Shown here in pieces: positions 26,198 to 33,964 of a stretch of DNA of 64,000 nt. Both the position numbers and the translations under genes were made by a program. Location: positions 4,143,652-4,207,651 of the forward strand of contig NZ_CP110629.1 in NCBI RefSeq assembly GCF_026153455.1. Reading direction: 5' to 3'. A model generated the notes under the pieces. That model ran no database searches and was not told where the DNA came from. It saw only the letters and a program-made list of their open reading frames with translations. This DNA comes from Marinimicrobium sp. C6131 (GTDB lineage Bacteria; Pseudomonadota; Gammaproteobacteria; Pseudomonadales; Cellvibrionaceae). Positions within the stretch are counted from its first letter, which is position 1. Each line of letters starts with the position of its first letter.

Positions 26198-26587
26198 TCA
26201 CTCCCTAATTGAATAATCGATCACAAACACATCTTCAAGGATGTCGAGCTCCTCCATCAGCGCCACGAACTTCTTGTGCTCCGGGTGCGGCAGATACTCG
26301 TCTCTGGCTTCCGCGTTTTCAAAGGTCACAACATAGACGTGGGTAAACCCTTTGTTCAGCCCCTCCGGGCTGTTATTGACGCCGTCTTCAAAGGCGACGA
26401 TACCTGGAATGTCATTCTGCAAATTACGGAAGGCCTCCGTCACCCGCGCAATCTGATTGTCCGTTGCGCCGTCTTTGTAGTTGAATACAACAACGTGGCG
26501 TACGGGGTCCTCGCTCGCGTGGGTCGTGGCCACAGCGGCAAGCAGGGACAAAATGGTGAAAGCGAGTAAAAAAGCGTTCTTTATCAT
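26198..26587 (-). CDS. Exported Dabb-family (stress-responsive A/B barrel) protein
   Basis: A 129-residue protein with a signal peptide (about 1-24, ending THAS) followed by a dimeric alpha/beta-barrel domain: VRHVVVFNYKDGATDNQIARVTEAF, GIVAFEDGVNNSPEG, GFTHVYVVTFENAEARDEYLPHPEHKKF. The HPxHxxF ending is diagnostic of the Dabb domain. The exported form is common in marine bacteria. The ATG at 26587 has AAGG upstream. Role unknown. Confidence 0.8.
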   Translation of the reverse strand: MIKNAFLLAFTILSLLAAVATTHASEDPVRHVVVFNYKDGATDNQIARVTEAFRNLQNDIPGIVAFEDGVNNSPEGLNKGFTHVYVVTFENAEARDEYLPHPEHKKFVALMEELDILEDVFVIDYSIRE

Positions 26588-26713
26588 GAGGTTAACCTTT
26601 GTCAGACTCAATATTGAAAACGGGACGGGGATCGGTCTCCGTTATTTTATAATACAAATTAATGATGGCATCCCGTGGTCCGCCACGCAAGCCCATCACG
26701 CGTCGAGACACCC

Positions 26714-27529
26714 ATGAGTAAACTATTGCATTGGCTTGCGGTTCTGGGCTCGGGCTATCTGGCGTTGTTGATCCTGACCTGGCTGTTGCAGGGCTGCATG
26801 ATCCATTTTCCGAGCCGGGCTTTGAAAGCCACCCCCGCCGACGCCGGTCTGGGGTACGAGGAACTGGACCTGACTACCTCTGATGGGGAACGCTTGCATG
26901 CCTGGTTTGTGCCGGCGCGGGAGGCGCGCGGTGTGCTGCTGTTCTTTCACGGCAACGCCGGTAATATCTCCCACCGGCTGGAATCCCTGCGCATTTTTCA
27001 CGAGCTCGGCCTGGAGGTGCTGATTCTCGACTACCGGGGCTACGGCCGCAGCAGTGGGCGGCCGAGCGAGAAAGGGTTGTACCGGGACGCCGAGGCTGCC
27101 TATGACTACCTGATTGAGGAGCGTAAGGTTCCACCGGAGCAGTTGCTGGTGTTCGGTCGCTCTCTGGGGGCGGCGGTGGGGGCTCATTTGGCGAGCCAGA
27201 GGCCGGTAGGTGGTCTGATTCTGGAGTCGGGCTTCACTTCAGTGCCGGATCTGGGCGCTGAGCTTTACCCCTTTCTGCCGGTGCGGCTGCTGGCGCGCTA
27301 TCGCTACGACACCCGCGAGGCTCTCTCGGCGGTGACGGCACCGGTGCTGGTCGTCCACAGCCGTGACGACGATATCATTCCGTTTTCCCACGGCCGGGCG
27401 CTGTTTGAAGCGGCCGCTGAACCGCGCCAGTTCCTGGAACTGGAAGGTGACCACAACACCGGTTTTCTCCGCTCCCGGGAGCGTTATGTCCGCGGTCTCG
27501 AGCAGTTTCTGAGGACCCTGGAGCGGTAG
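26714..27529 (+). CDS. Membrane-anchored alpha/beta hydrolase (BEM46/YfhR-like)
   Basis: A 271-residue protein with an N-terminal membrane helix (about 5-25) and an alpha/beta-hydrolase fold. The oxyanion loop is FFHGNAGNIS, the nucleophile serine lies in VFGRSLGAAVGAHLA, the catalytic Asp in VVHSRDDDIIPFSHG and the His in EGDHNTGF. This is the arrangement of the YfhR/BEM46 group, whose substrates are not known. It converges on the ferredoxin-reductase-like gene with 19 bases between the stops. Confidence 0.85.
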   Translation: MSKLLHWLAVLGSGYLALLILTWLLQGCMIHFPSRALKATPADAGLGYEELDLTTSDGERLHAWFVPAREARGVLLFFHGNAGNISHRLESLRIFHELGLEVLILDYRGYGRSSGRPSEKGLYRDAEAAYDYLIEERKVPPEQLLVFGRSLGAAVGAHLASQRPVGGLILESGFTSVPDLGAELYPFLPVRLLARYRYDTREALSAVTAPVLVVHSRDDDIIPFSHGRALFEAAAEPRQFLELEGDHNTGFLRSRERYVRGLEQFLRTLER

Positions 27530-27548
27530 CTCCCGTGCGCCTGCGGAA

Positions 27549-28271
27549 TCAATACCCAGAAAACTCCTCGGCCCGGATATTGTCGTCGTCCACCCCGGCC
27601 TCGTTCAGTAATTGTCGCATCGCGTTCACCATCCCGGCGGGGCCATCCAGGTAATAGATTGGAGCCGTGAGATCGTCGAGATACTTCTCCAGCAGGGCCC
27701 GATTGATGCGCCCGGTTTCCCCCCGCCAGTCGGAGGAGGACTGGTCAGCCTGGGTCATGAGGGGAATGAACGTATAGTGGGGGTCCGTGTCCCGGGGACT
27801 GTTCAGCTCTTCCAGAAAGGCCGCGTCTTCCGGCCGGCGGTTGGCATAGAACAGCAGGATCCGGTGAGCCAGACGACGGTGAAGCGCGTCCAGAATGATG
27901 CTGCGCACCGGCGTGATGCCGATACCGCCGGTGAGGAACACGGCCGGAGTTTGCGTCTTATTGTGCAAAACAAACGAACCGAAAGGTCCTTCCAGTTCCA
28001 GTGTCGCCCCTGGTTTCAGGGATTGCAGCACCCGCTTGAAAGCCGAGTCCCGAAGACGGGTGGCCACCATCAGGTCCGGTTCATGAGGGGCATTGGCGAG
28101 GGAAAACGCTCGGCCGCTGCCCTCTTCATCGGTTTCGGGTGGGTCAATCAGTTTGCATTCTACAAACTGGCCCGGCTTGAAAGTGAAGCCCTCCGGCTTT
28201 TCCAGATGGAGTGCCAGAGTTTCTTCAGCCACTTCCCGGGCCTGTTTGAGCTTGACGGTATAGCTTGTCAT
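27549..28271 (-). CDS. FAD/NAD(P)-binding ferredoxin-reductase-like protein
   Basis: A 240-residue flavoprotein reductase. The FAD-binding motif is RAFSLANAPHEP, with the preceding PGQFVECKL barrel segment; the pyridine-nucleotide domain begins at FLTGGIGITPVRSII and ends with YLDGPAGMVNAM and the C-terminal EEFSGY, as in CDP-6-deoxy-hexose or xylene-monooxygenase-type reductases. No 2Fe-2S domain is present. GGAGG precedes the ATG at 28271. It follows the amidohydrolase gene by 22 bases, so the two form an operon. Confidence 0.85.
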   Translation of the reverse strand: MTSYTVKLKQAREVAEETLALHLEKPEGFTFKPGQFVECKLIDPPETDEEGSGRAFSLANAPHEPDLMVATRLRDSAFKRVLQSLKPGATLELEGPFGSFVLHNKTQTPAVFLTGGIGITPVRSIILDALHRRLAHRILLFYANRRPEDAAFLEELNSPRDTDPHYTFIPLMTQADQSSSDWRGETGRINRALLEKYLDDLTAPIYYLDGPAGMVNAMRQLLNEAGVDDDNIRAEEFSGY

Positions 28272-28293
28272 AACACGGTCCTCCAGTTTGCGA

Positions 28294-29775
28294 TCAGGTA
28301 GCCCGGCCACCACTCCACCGCATCAGGTTCAGAAACTCGCGACGCGTCTTGGGGCCGTTGGTACGGTAGTGGGGGTCCGGGTGCTCGCGGTAGTGGGCTC
28401 GGGCCAGAGAGATTTTGTCTTTGCCGACCAACTGGCGGATCAGCGACTCGTCAATCTCATAGGGCACGAGGGCATTCAGGCCAAAGATCTTGCGCTTGAT
28501 CTCCGGTGTCAGCCCCTGGTAGCCGTGTTTTTCCCGTACTTCTTCGGCAATCTGGAAGGTACGGAACGCCTGAATCTGATCCTGGGGCGAGCCGTACCAG
28601 ATAGAGTCGGTGCCCCAGAGCACATTGTCCTCCCCCAGGTATTTGATCAACTTGCCCAGCGTATGCGCGGCGGAGTCGGGGTCGCGCATCAGAAACCGCC
28701 AGGTTGAGCCCAGTTCCGCGTAGACATTGGAGTGTCGGCCAAGGTCGTTCTCGACCACAGTCTTGATCAGGGAGTCGACGCCTTCGTTCCGGCCGGGATC
28801 ATAGGGGCCCTCGGCCTGCCCGGGCACAAACCCTGAGTGATAGACCAGAAACTTAAGATCGGGATAGCGCTTGGCGACCCGACCAATGTCGTCGCAGAGG
28901 GAGTGCTCATAGGACTGGGGTCCGAAAGGAATGCCCTTGTGAATGACGATGATCTTCACGCCCAGTTTGCGCGCTTTCTCCAGAAAAGGGATGCCGGTGT
29001 CCTCGTCGTCCAGCCAGTAGCCCTTGCCGTCCGGCCCCCACTGGGTGTAGGTCTTCCAGGCCACCACGCCGAATTCCTCTTTCAGCCGGTCCATGTCCTC
29101 CAGGTCACCGTCCTGATTCGGATTGACCCGGCCATGCAGGTACAGGCGGTGGCGGTTGTCTTTCATCTGATTGACAATCGAGCGGGCGGCGGACGCCTCC
29201 TCAATGGTGAGTGGCTCCTCGTCCCGCTTCGAGGGCACGAAGGAGAGCACCATCAAGTCGGTATCGGAATCCATGAACACATCCTGGATAAACGCATCCG
29301 GGCCCAGGCATTGCAGGTAAGAGCGGTCCTCCTTGCCGGTGGCCAGGGCGCAGCCGGCCTGCTCCATGCCGGACAGGGGCCGGGCGTCCTCCGGTATCTT
29401 GTCCAGCCAGGCCCCGGTGGGGTTCACGAAATGGCCCTGCACATCGAAGATGAACTCATCCCCCTCCAGCGACTCGGCGGCGGCATCCTTATCGAGCCCG
29501 GACTCGGCGGCCAGGGAGTAAAAACCGGCCCCACGTCCGGCAGCGGCCTGAGCCGCATTGAACGCCAACAAGGTAGTCGCCGCGCCACAGGCGGACACCA
29601 GCAGCTCCCGCCGACTGACACCCAGCCGATGGGCGTTGTCGGATGCGGCCTCGTGCGCCATGCGATTGGCCAGCTTGCTCGTCTTATCCAGCGGAATGGG
29701 CACAAACTCCCCATTGCTGGTGCTGTCCAGCTTGATGGGCAGGCGGGTGCCCTCGGGGTCGTGAACGAATTTCAT
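28294..29775 (-). CDS. Amidohydrolase-2 (ACMSD-like) family protein with internal Tat-like signal
   Basis: A 493-residue TIM-barrel metal hydrolase. Candidate metal ligands lie in DVQGHFVN, KIIVIHKGIPF, FLVYHSGFV and LWGTDSIWYGSP. A twin-arginine motif followed by a hydrophobic run (GVSRRELLVSACGAATTLLAF) sits at about residue 53 rather than at the very start, so either the protein is exported with a long n-region or the true start lies later. It heads an operon with the flavin reductase. Family members are decarboxylases or hydrolases of aromatic acids and lactones; the substrate here is unknown. Confidence 0.75.
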   Translation of the reverse strand: MKFVHDPEGTRLPIKLDSTSNGEFVPIPLDKTSKLANRMAHEAASDNAHRLGVSRRELLVSACGAATTLLAFNAAQAAAGRGAGFYSLAAESGLDKDAAAESLEGDEFIFDVQGHFVNPTGAWLDKIPEDARPLSGMEQAGCALATGKEDRSYLQCLGPDAFIQDVFMDSDTDLMVLSFVPSKRDEEPLTIEEASAARSIVNQMKDNRHRLYLHGRVNPNQDGDLEDMDRLKEEFGVVAWKTYTQWGPDGKGYWLDDEDTGIPFLEKARKLGVKIIVIHKGIPFGPQSYEHSLCDDIGRVAKRYPDLKFLVYHSGFVPGQAEGPYDPGRNEGVDSLIKTVVENDLGRHSNVYAELGSTWRFLMRDPDSAAHTLGKLIKYLGEDNVLWGTDSIWYGSPQDQIQAFRTFQIAEEVREKHGYQGLTPEIKRKIFGLNALVPYEIDESLIRQLVGKDKISLARAHYREHPDPHYRTNGPKTRREFLNLMRWSGGRAT

Positions 29776-29945
29776 GGTTGACTCCTGATTTCTGGAATTA
29801 GGAACAACTTGGCCGTGGTGGGGCCGGAAGGAGTGTGTGGTAATTAGAAGGTATAGACCGGAGTGGGGGGCGTTTCAAGGGAGCTTGGTGGATAATCTGG
29901 CCGCTTCGAGGCATCTGGTGGAACTACCAATTCGGATAACAGAGA

Positions 29946-29975
29946 TTAACAATCTTTGCTATTTCTCGGTACAAT
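29946..29975 (+). promoter_or_regulatory. Sigma-70-like promoter for parDE
   Basis: TTAACA at 29946-29951 and TACAAT at 29970-29975 are separated by 18 bases and lie about 33 bases before the antitoxin ATG. This 230-base gap (29776-30007) has no gene. Confidence 0.5.
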
Positions 29976-30007
29976 GGGAGTGAAGAACCGTTTAATGAGG
30001 TATTGCC

Positions 30008-30307
30008 ATGAATGTGTCCCTGACCAGTGAGTTGGAGAGCTATGTGAAAGCCAAGGTGGCGACTGGCATGTACAACTCCGTTAGCGAAGTGATGCGCGAG
30101 GCCCTGCGACTGATGGAGGAAAAAGACGCCATGCAAGCGATGAAGCTCGAAGCGTTACGACGAGAGATCAACGAAGGCTTGTCATCCATCGAGCAAGGCC
30201 GGAGTCAGCCCTTGGATATCGAAGCGATCAAGGCGAAAGGGCGCTCTAAACTGCAAGGAGAAGCAGACAATGCTGGAAGTGGAAGTATCACCCAAAGCGG
30301 AAGCTGA
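30008..30307 (+). CDS. parD: Type II antitoxin, ParD/CopG family
   Basis: A 99-residue protein with an N-terminal ribbon-helix-helix DNA-binding domain (MNVSLTSELESYVKAKVATGMYNSVSEVMREALRLMEE pattern in the first 38 residues) and an extended C-terminal toxin-binding tail. It should neutralise the ParE toxin and repress its own promoter. GAGG lies seven bases before the ATG. It overlaps parE by 38 bases, so the two are coupled. Confidence 0.88.
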   Translation: MNVSLTSELESYVKAKVATGMYNSVSEVMREALRLMEEKDAMQAMKLEALRREINEGLSSIEQGRSQPLDIEAIKAKGRSKLQGEADNAGSGSITQSGS

Positions 30308-30557
30308 TTTGCTTGATATCTGGCTGTATATTGCTGACGATCAGCCTGCCAACGCGGACCGCTTCTTGGATAAACTGAAAGAAAAAGCCCTGAAACTCGG
30401 AGAATTCCCTGACTTGGGACGAGATCGGCCGGAACTGGCTGAAGGACTGAAAAGCTTTCCTGTGGAGCGCTACAATATTTACTACCGTGTCACGGATACT
30501 GAGCTGGTGTTGGTTAGAGTTCTGCCGGGGGCGCGTGATATCGAAACGCTCTTTTGA
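30270..30557 (+). CDS. parE: Type II toxin, ParE/RelE superfamily
   Basis: A 95-residue protein with the ParE pattern: SPKAEADLLDIWLYIADDQP, LGEFPDLGRDRPEL and VERYNIYYRV, ending in LVRVLPGARDIETLF. ParE toxins poison DNA gyrase. AAGGAG lies eight bases before the ATG inside parD. The gene ends about 20 bases from the point where the neighbouring DUF6795-like copy breaks off, suggesting the module was inserted there. Confidence 0.9.
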   Translation: MLEVEVSPKAEADLLDIWLYIADDQPANADRFLDKLKEKALKLGEFPDLGRDRPELAEGLKSFPVERYNIYYRVTDTELVLVRVLPGARDIETLF

Positions 30558-30576
30558 TGGCGTATCGGTTCTGGAA

Positions 30577-30703
30577 CTGTATTCTGTTTTTCTCCAAATA
30601 ACGACATAGCAAATCCTTTTTGAGGGAGCATAAGTGGGGCTGCTGCGGGTGCTAATACTAGCACCAAGAAAATAGCAATCAGTTTGATAGGTGGGGCGTG
30701 CAC
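30577..30703 (-). pseudogene. Truncated second copy of the DUF6795-like gene (5' part only)
   Basis: Reading leftward from 30703, the first 40 or so codons match the DUF6795-like gene region at 33003-33134 (PPIKL, LLPQKGFAMSLFG-KQ), then similarity stops abruptly and the frame runs on without resemblance into the antisense of parE. It is a remnant of a duplicated gene, broken next to the parDE module. Confidence 0.7.
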
Positions 30704-30815
30704 AATGACACTCCGTGTTCAGTATTTAAATCCGTTACGACAGATAACAGTAATAACAACCCTGTACTTTGTCCTCTGTGAACCAATTGACAGTGCGCTG
30801 AACAATGGCTTGAAT
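30577..30815. repeat. Diverged direct repeat, copy A
   Basis: This stretch aligns with copy B at 33003-33235 in the same orientation. A 26-base block (30600-30625) is identical to 33025-33050 and covers the presumed ribosome site and start of the DUF6795-like gene; the flanks share roughly two thirds of positions with few gaps, including upstream non-coding DNA (CTGTGAACCA in both). Confidence 0.75.
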
Positions 30816-30860
30816 TTCATCAAAAGGGCCGGAACCGACCCATTGATTACTACATCTAAT

Positions 30861-31409
30861 TTAGTGGCCAAGAACCCCGTTTCTTTCTAAAGTGCCCATA
30901 AGTTCAAAGGGCTCTTGTCCTATTCTAGCTTCCAAAGAAGCTCTTAAGTTTTCTGAGAGAATTTGATATTTGAGTTTATACTCTATTTGCCTTCTCGTTG
31001 GGTACAGCAATGCTGACTTGATGCCATCAATGTCAGCGGTGTGCTCATGATTCGGCGGCTCATGTGATTTTAATGTCCCAAGACTAAAGGCCAACCGTTC
31101 CCTCGCAGCGCGCTCGCATTCAAAAAGGTTTCTAAAATAGAGATGACTGATGCCAAGCATCAACGCTTCATGGGAAGCGTTTTCTCCTTCAACCTCTATC
31201 GCTTCAAGATCAAGCGCTCCGCGGGACTCAGCTTGAGCGCTGCATTGGCCAATTACAGACTCTAGTTCAATCAGGTCGTTTGAGACTTCATTGGTAAGGT
31301 GCGCGAACATATTGGATCCTCCATTTGAAGACATTGACTCGGACTGAGAGCAAGAGCTGGCGATTAACGCACTACCAATAATAAAAGTTAGTCTAAGAAA
31401 ATATGTCAT
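30861..31409 (-). CDS. Putative lipoprotein following the lipase gene (candidate immunity protein)
   Basis: A 182-residue protein with a hydrophobic leader and a cysteine at residue 20 in a loosely matching lipobox (LIASSC). The mature part is acidic and helical with no family that I recognise. It begins 20 bases after the lipase stop on the same strand, so it should be co-transcribed. Lipase effectors of type VI secretion systems are often encoded with a periplasmic lipoprotein that blocks them. That role is inferred here from order and export signal alone. Confidence 0.6.
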   Translation of the reverse strand: MTYFLRLTFIIGSALIASSCSQSESMSSNGGSNMFAHLTNEVSNDLIELESVIGQCSAQAESRGALDLEAIEVEGENASHEALMLGISHLYFRNLFECERAARERLAFSLGTLKSHEPPNHEHTADIDGIKSALLYPTRRQIEYKLKYQILSENLRASLEARIGQEPFELMGTLERNGVLGH

Positions 31410-31429
31410 GTATATCGTAAGTCACCCAA

Positions 31430-32596
31430 TTATCTAGAGCCTGTAATTCTTCGGATAGCCGATTGAGCATGCTGGGTCATACGTTCTATCAGACGGATTA
31501 GAACCTTCCGCATAAATGCTTGGGTTAGTTCCTTGGCGGTTTCAATTGCAGGCATGCCTAGAACACGCATGATCTTTCTCAATAAACGGAATACCCAGAA
31601 GCTGACATCCTTTGACGTGTCGGCGCCGGTTTTAAGAGCCCAGGCAATTTTGTCTGCGAGAGAATGCAAACCAATAAATGTGGCTTGCGCAACTACCAGT
31701 CCTCCCAGTAAGACCTTGCGTAATACCCAGATAGTAGCGGCGTTCAACCAATCCCATATGGTTGGATCGGCGGCGTTGGGTTGATGGTCAGAACGGAGCC
31801 ATTGCTCAATGACATGATCAATCTGAAACGGCGCAAGAGGTCCTTGGAGCGACGCCCACGTGGATTCTTTTACCGCGTTACGATAACCCTTGATGTCATG
31901 AGCCTCAGCGGAAACAATGCTTTGGGATGAGTAGAGTTGGTATCCAGTATCGGAAACCGGCGTATGGGTATAGGGAAAGACCGGAATCATGGGAACCGGG
32001 TCAGTTTTGTGGTACACCCGATAGATATTTTGCTCCTTGAGTCGGATTCCCGCTTTTCTGGCGAACCAGAAACCACCGACACGCGGAGCACCGTATGAGT
32101 ACAGTATGACTTTTCTCCCATAGTTTTTCTTGGCCCAGTCAGCGGCTAAGTTGGCGACCGCACCGCCGAGGCTATGTCCGAGAATATGTATAGTGGTCTT
32201 AGCTGTTACGTTTTGTTGTAGAAACTGTCGAATATCACCAAGAAGGCTTCGAAATATCTGATTGAAACCAATATGCACGGGTAACCCGGTTTGGGAGAAT
32301 TCAAGCCCAATGCGGGCATTGCTGATCCAGTCCGCATTGTTGTTGGCGTTGGTTGAGCCTCTGAAGATCAGAAAAACGTCGTCCTTGAACCGACCGCTGC
32401 CTTTGGCGCAGACGGCGAAGGCGTCTTTGGCTGCCCTGATGAACCTTCCGCCTACTTTGGCATTCATGGACGTCTTACGTTCGGCGTCGCTGGAAAATAG
32501 AGGGTCACTCAGTAGTGCGCCCACGGTCAGCTCGTCCTGAACCAGGTAGACCCGGGTAGCGAGGTTTGCGGACTCAAACGGTGTTAGGGTAGGCAT
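31430..32596 (-). CDS. Class 3 lipase-family protein with C-terminal helical domain
   Basis: A 388-residue protein. The alpha/beta-hydrolase core has the nucleophile motif LGHSLGGAVANLAA (about residue 140), the Asp in YHKTDPVPMIP (about 195) and a His in EAHDIKGY (about 232), matching class 3 lipases. FRGSTNANNNADW is the family's lid-side motif. About 130 residues follow, helical and partly hydrophobic (KVLLGGLVVAQATFIGLHSLADKI), without a recognised family. There is no signal peptide, as expected for a protein delivered by a contact-dependent secretion system rather than by Sec. It sits between a DUF6795-like gene and a lipoprotein gene. Confidence 0.82.
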   Translation of the reverse strand: MPTLTPFESANLATRVYLVQDELTVGALLSDPLFSSDAERKTSMNAKVGGRFIRAAKDAFAVCAKGSGRFKDDVFLIFRGSTNANNNADWISNARIGLEFSQTGLPVHIGFNQIFRSLLGDIRQFLQQNVTAKTTIHILGHSLGGAVANLAADWAKKNYGRKVILYSYGAPRVGGFWFARKAGIRLKEQNIYRVYHKTDPVPMIPVFPYTHTPVSDTGYQLYSSQSIVSAEAHDIKGYRNAVKESTWASLQGPLAPFQIDHVIEQWLRSDHQPNAADPTIWDWLNAATIWVLRKVLLGGLVVAQATFIGLHSLADKIAWALKTGADTSKDVSFWVFRLLRKIMRVLGMPAIETAKELTQAFMRKVLIRLIERMTQHAQSAIRRITGSR

Positions 32597-32621
32597 AGGT
32601 CATTCCTTTGATCAATATGAA

Positions 32622-33032
32622 TTAGTTCCAATGGCACAACGTATATAGCAATCCGTCTTCCATTTCCATAGTGGCAGGTTCACCGGTTAATTCGCAGTGG
32701 AAGTCTTCTGGCTTCTTGCCCAGTTCACCATAGAGCTCCCGATGAGCTGTTCCCAGGGACCAAATAACGGTTTGTTCCCCTTGAAAGTGAACGGTAATTT
32801 TCTGGTGAATCACAAAACGGGAAAGTGACGAAATTTTGACTTCGTCCTCCCTGGCGGGTAACAGGAAATGCCCTGACTTGTCGGTCTCGACCGTGCGGGT
32901 TTCGCCGTTTTCGTCTTTCCAGCGTAAAAACTGCTCAACTTTAGCGCCTGCGGCGGGTTTCCCCCGGTGAGTGATGATGCCTTCAAGAGGGGAGGCTACA
33001 ACGACACTCTGTTTTTTGCCAAACAACGACAT
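32622..33032 (-). CDS. DUF6795-like small beta-rich protein
   Basis: A 136-residue protein with a carboxypeptidase-regulatory-like opening (LEGIITHRGKPAAGAKVEQFLRWKDENGE region) and TDKSGHFLLP, followed by a beta-rich half ending CELTGEP...LCHWN. It resembles the DUF6795 group. The ATG at 33032 has AAAAAGGA six bases upstream. The frame also opens at a GTG at 33134, which would add a hydrophobic, signal-like N-terminus that is also conserved in the broken copy at 30.6 kb, so an exported form is possible. It is 25 bases upstream of the lipase and may be its adaptor or chaperone. Confidence 0.6.
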   Translation of the reverse strand: MSLFGKKQSVVVASPLEGIITHRGKPAAGAKVEQFLRWKDENGETRTVETDKSGHFLLPAREDEVKISSLSRFVIHQKITVHFQGEQTVIWSLGTAHRELYGELGKKPEDFHCELTGEPATMEMEDGLLYTLCHWN

Positions 33033-33235
33033 AGCAAATCCTTTTTGAGGTAGAAGAAGTGGTGTGGCGACGAGTGTTGATACTAGTGCCAGACCGACAG
33101 CCATCAGTTTGATAGGAGGGACGTACACGATCACTCTCCATGTTCAGTATTGGTATCCATCGGGACAGCGAATGATAATAGCAAACCCTGCGCGTTGGCT
33201 GCTGTGAACCACTTAACAGCTTGCTGAGCCGTGAT
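33003..33235. repeat. Diverged direct repeat, copy B
   Basis: Counterpart of copy A at 30577-30815. It covers the 5' end of the intact DUF6795-like gene and its upstream DNA. The two copies bracket the lipase and lipoprotein genes, as expected if the unit was duplicated and one copy later lost. Confidence 0.75.
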
Positions 33236-33289
33236 CTTAACAGCAAAAACCGGATGTTGTCTTGGTGGCGGCTCTATATCCAGGGTCAT

Positions 33290-33574
33290 TCAGTGTGTGC
33301 CCGATCCCTGCCGCAACAGCATTCGATAGTGAGCCCGTATCTGCTCACAGTAGAAGCACCAATACTCCTGTTGGGTTACCAGCACTGTATGAGAATGCCT
33401 TCGCAGCGCTTCGGCCTCGGTGTCCAGTTGCTCCTGTAACTGATCCAGCTCTTGCAGCAGTCGGGTCCTGGCGATCCCCAAGCCAAAAGCCCACCGAACG
33501 AACTGATTAACCGGATAGTTGGGTGCCATCTGAAACTGGCAAATCCTTGATCTTAATGTGTTTTTAAGCGACAT
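33290..33574 (-). CDS. Conserved 94-residue protein, copy 1, divergent from an XRE regulator
   Basis: A 94-residue protein of unknown family, 88 of 94 residues identical to the product at 36622-36906. The layout is a basic N-terminus (MSLKNTLRSRICQF), a hydrophobic/aromatic segment (FVRWAFGLGIARTRLL), a Gln/Glu-rich coiled-coil-like helix (ELDQLQEQLDTEAEALRR) and an aromatic C-terminus holding a CxxC (EYWCFYCEQIRAHYRMLL). No membrane or export signal. It faces an XRE-family gene across an 86-base gap. The paired arrangement is repeated at the second copy. Confidence 0.75.
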   Translation of the reverse strand: MSLKNTLRSRICQFQMAPNYPVNQFVRWAFGLGIARTRLLQELDQLQEQLDTEAEALRRHSHTVLVTQQEYWCFYCEQIRAHYRMLLRQGSGTH

Positions 33575-33612
33575 AGAGCAAAATCCCTGATAGTCTTGCC
33601 GTTCGATATGAT

Positions 33613-33639
33613 AACTATAGTATGTAGAACTATAATATG
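33613..33639. promoter_or_regulatory. Direct-repeat operator and -10 box between the 94-residue gene and XRE gene 1
   Basis: AACTATAGTATG (33613-33624) and AACTATAATATG (33628-33639) are 12-base direct repeats with one mismatch, 15 bases apart. The second contains a consensus TATAAT (33631-33636) pointing rightward, and the first has an ACTATAGT palindrome. This fits an autoregulated divergent promoter bound by the adjacent XRE protein. Confidence 0.5.
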
Positions 33640-33660
33640 CAAACGGGCAAATTCCAATGC

Positions 33661-33906
33661 ATGCCCAAACCGAATCAACCCTGTCAGCTTGTCGTGCGCT
33701 TTGCGGAAAACGTCCGTCGGGAAAGACGTGCCCGGGGGTTGTCCCAGGAGGCGCTGGCGGACCTGGCGGATGTCCACAGGACTTACATTGGAATGCTGGA
33801 GCGAGGAGAGAAGAACGTGACTCTCAGTACTTTGGATCGGATTGCGTCGGCGCTGGGGGTTTCTGCGATATCGCTTCTGGATGCGAGTGCGCCAGACGAG
33901 CAGTAG
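33661..33906 (+). CDS. XRE-family transcriptional regulator 1
   Basis: An 81-residue single-domain helix-turn-helix protein (RFAENVRRERRARGLSQEAL, LADVHRTYIGMLERGEKN, STLDRIASALGV), of the size and form of restriction-modification controller proteins and small repressors. The frame also opens at an ATG at 33637, but that codon directly abuts TATAAT and would not be transcribed from it, so 33661 is preferred; neither has a clear ribosome site. It is divergent from copy 1 of the 94-residue gene and probably controls it. Confidence 0.75.
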   Translation: MPKPNQPCQLVVRFAENVRRERRARGLSQEALADLADVHRTYIGMLERGEKNVTLSTLDRIASALGVSAISLLDASAPDEQ

Positions 33907-33964
33907 GCGGCGCTTGGGACACAGTTTAGAGCTTCGAAGTCACTACCGCTATTTATAGGCCACC

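Noticed and set aside
30482..30576. C-terminal half of the 73-codon frame on the minus strand
   Set aside because: It is antisense to parE and does not resemble the DUF6795-like protein; only the first part is a real remnant.
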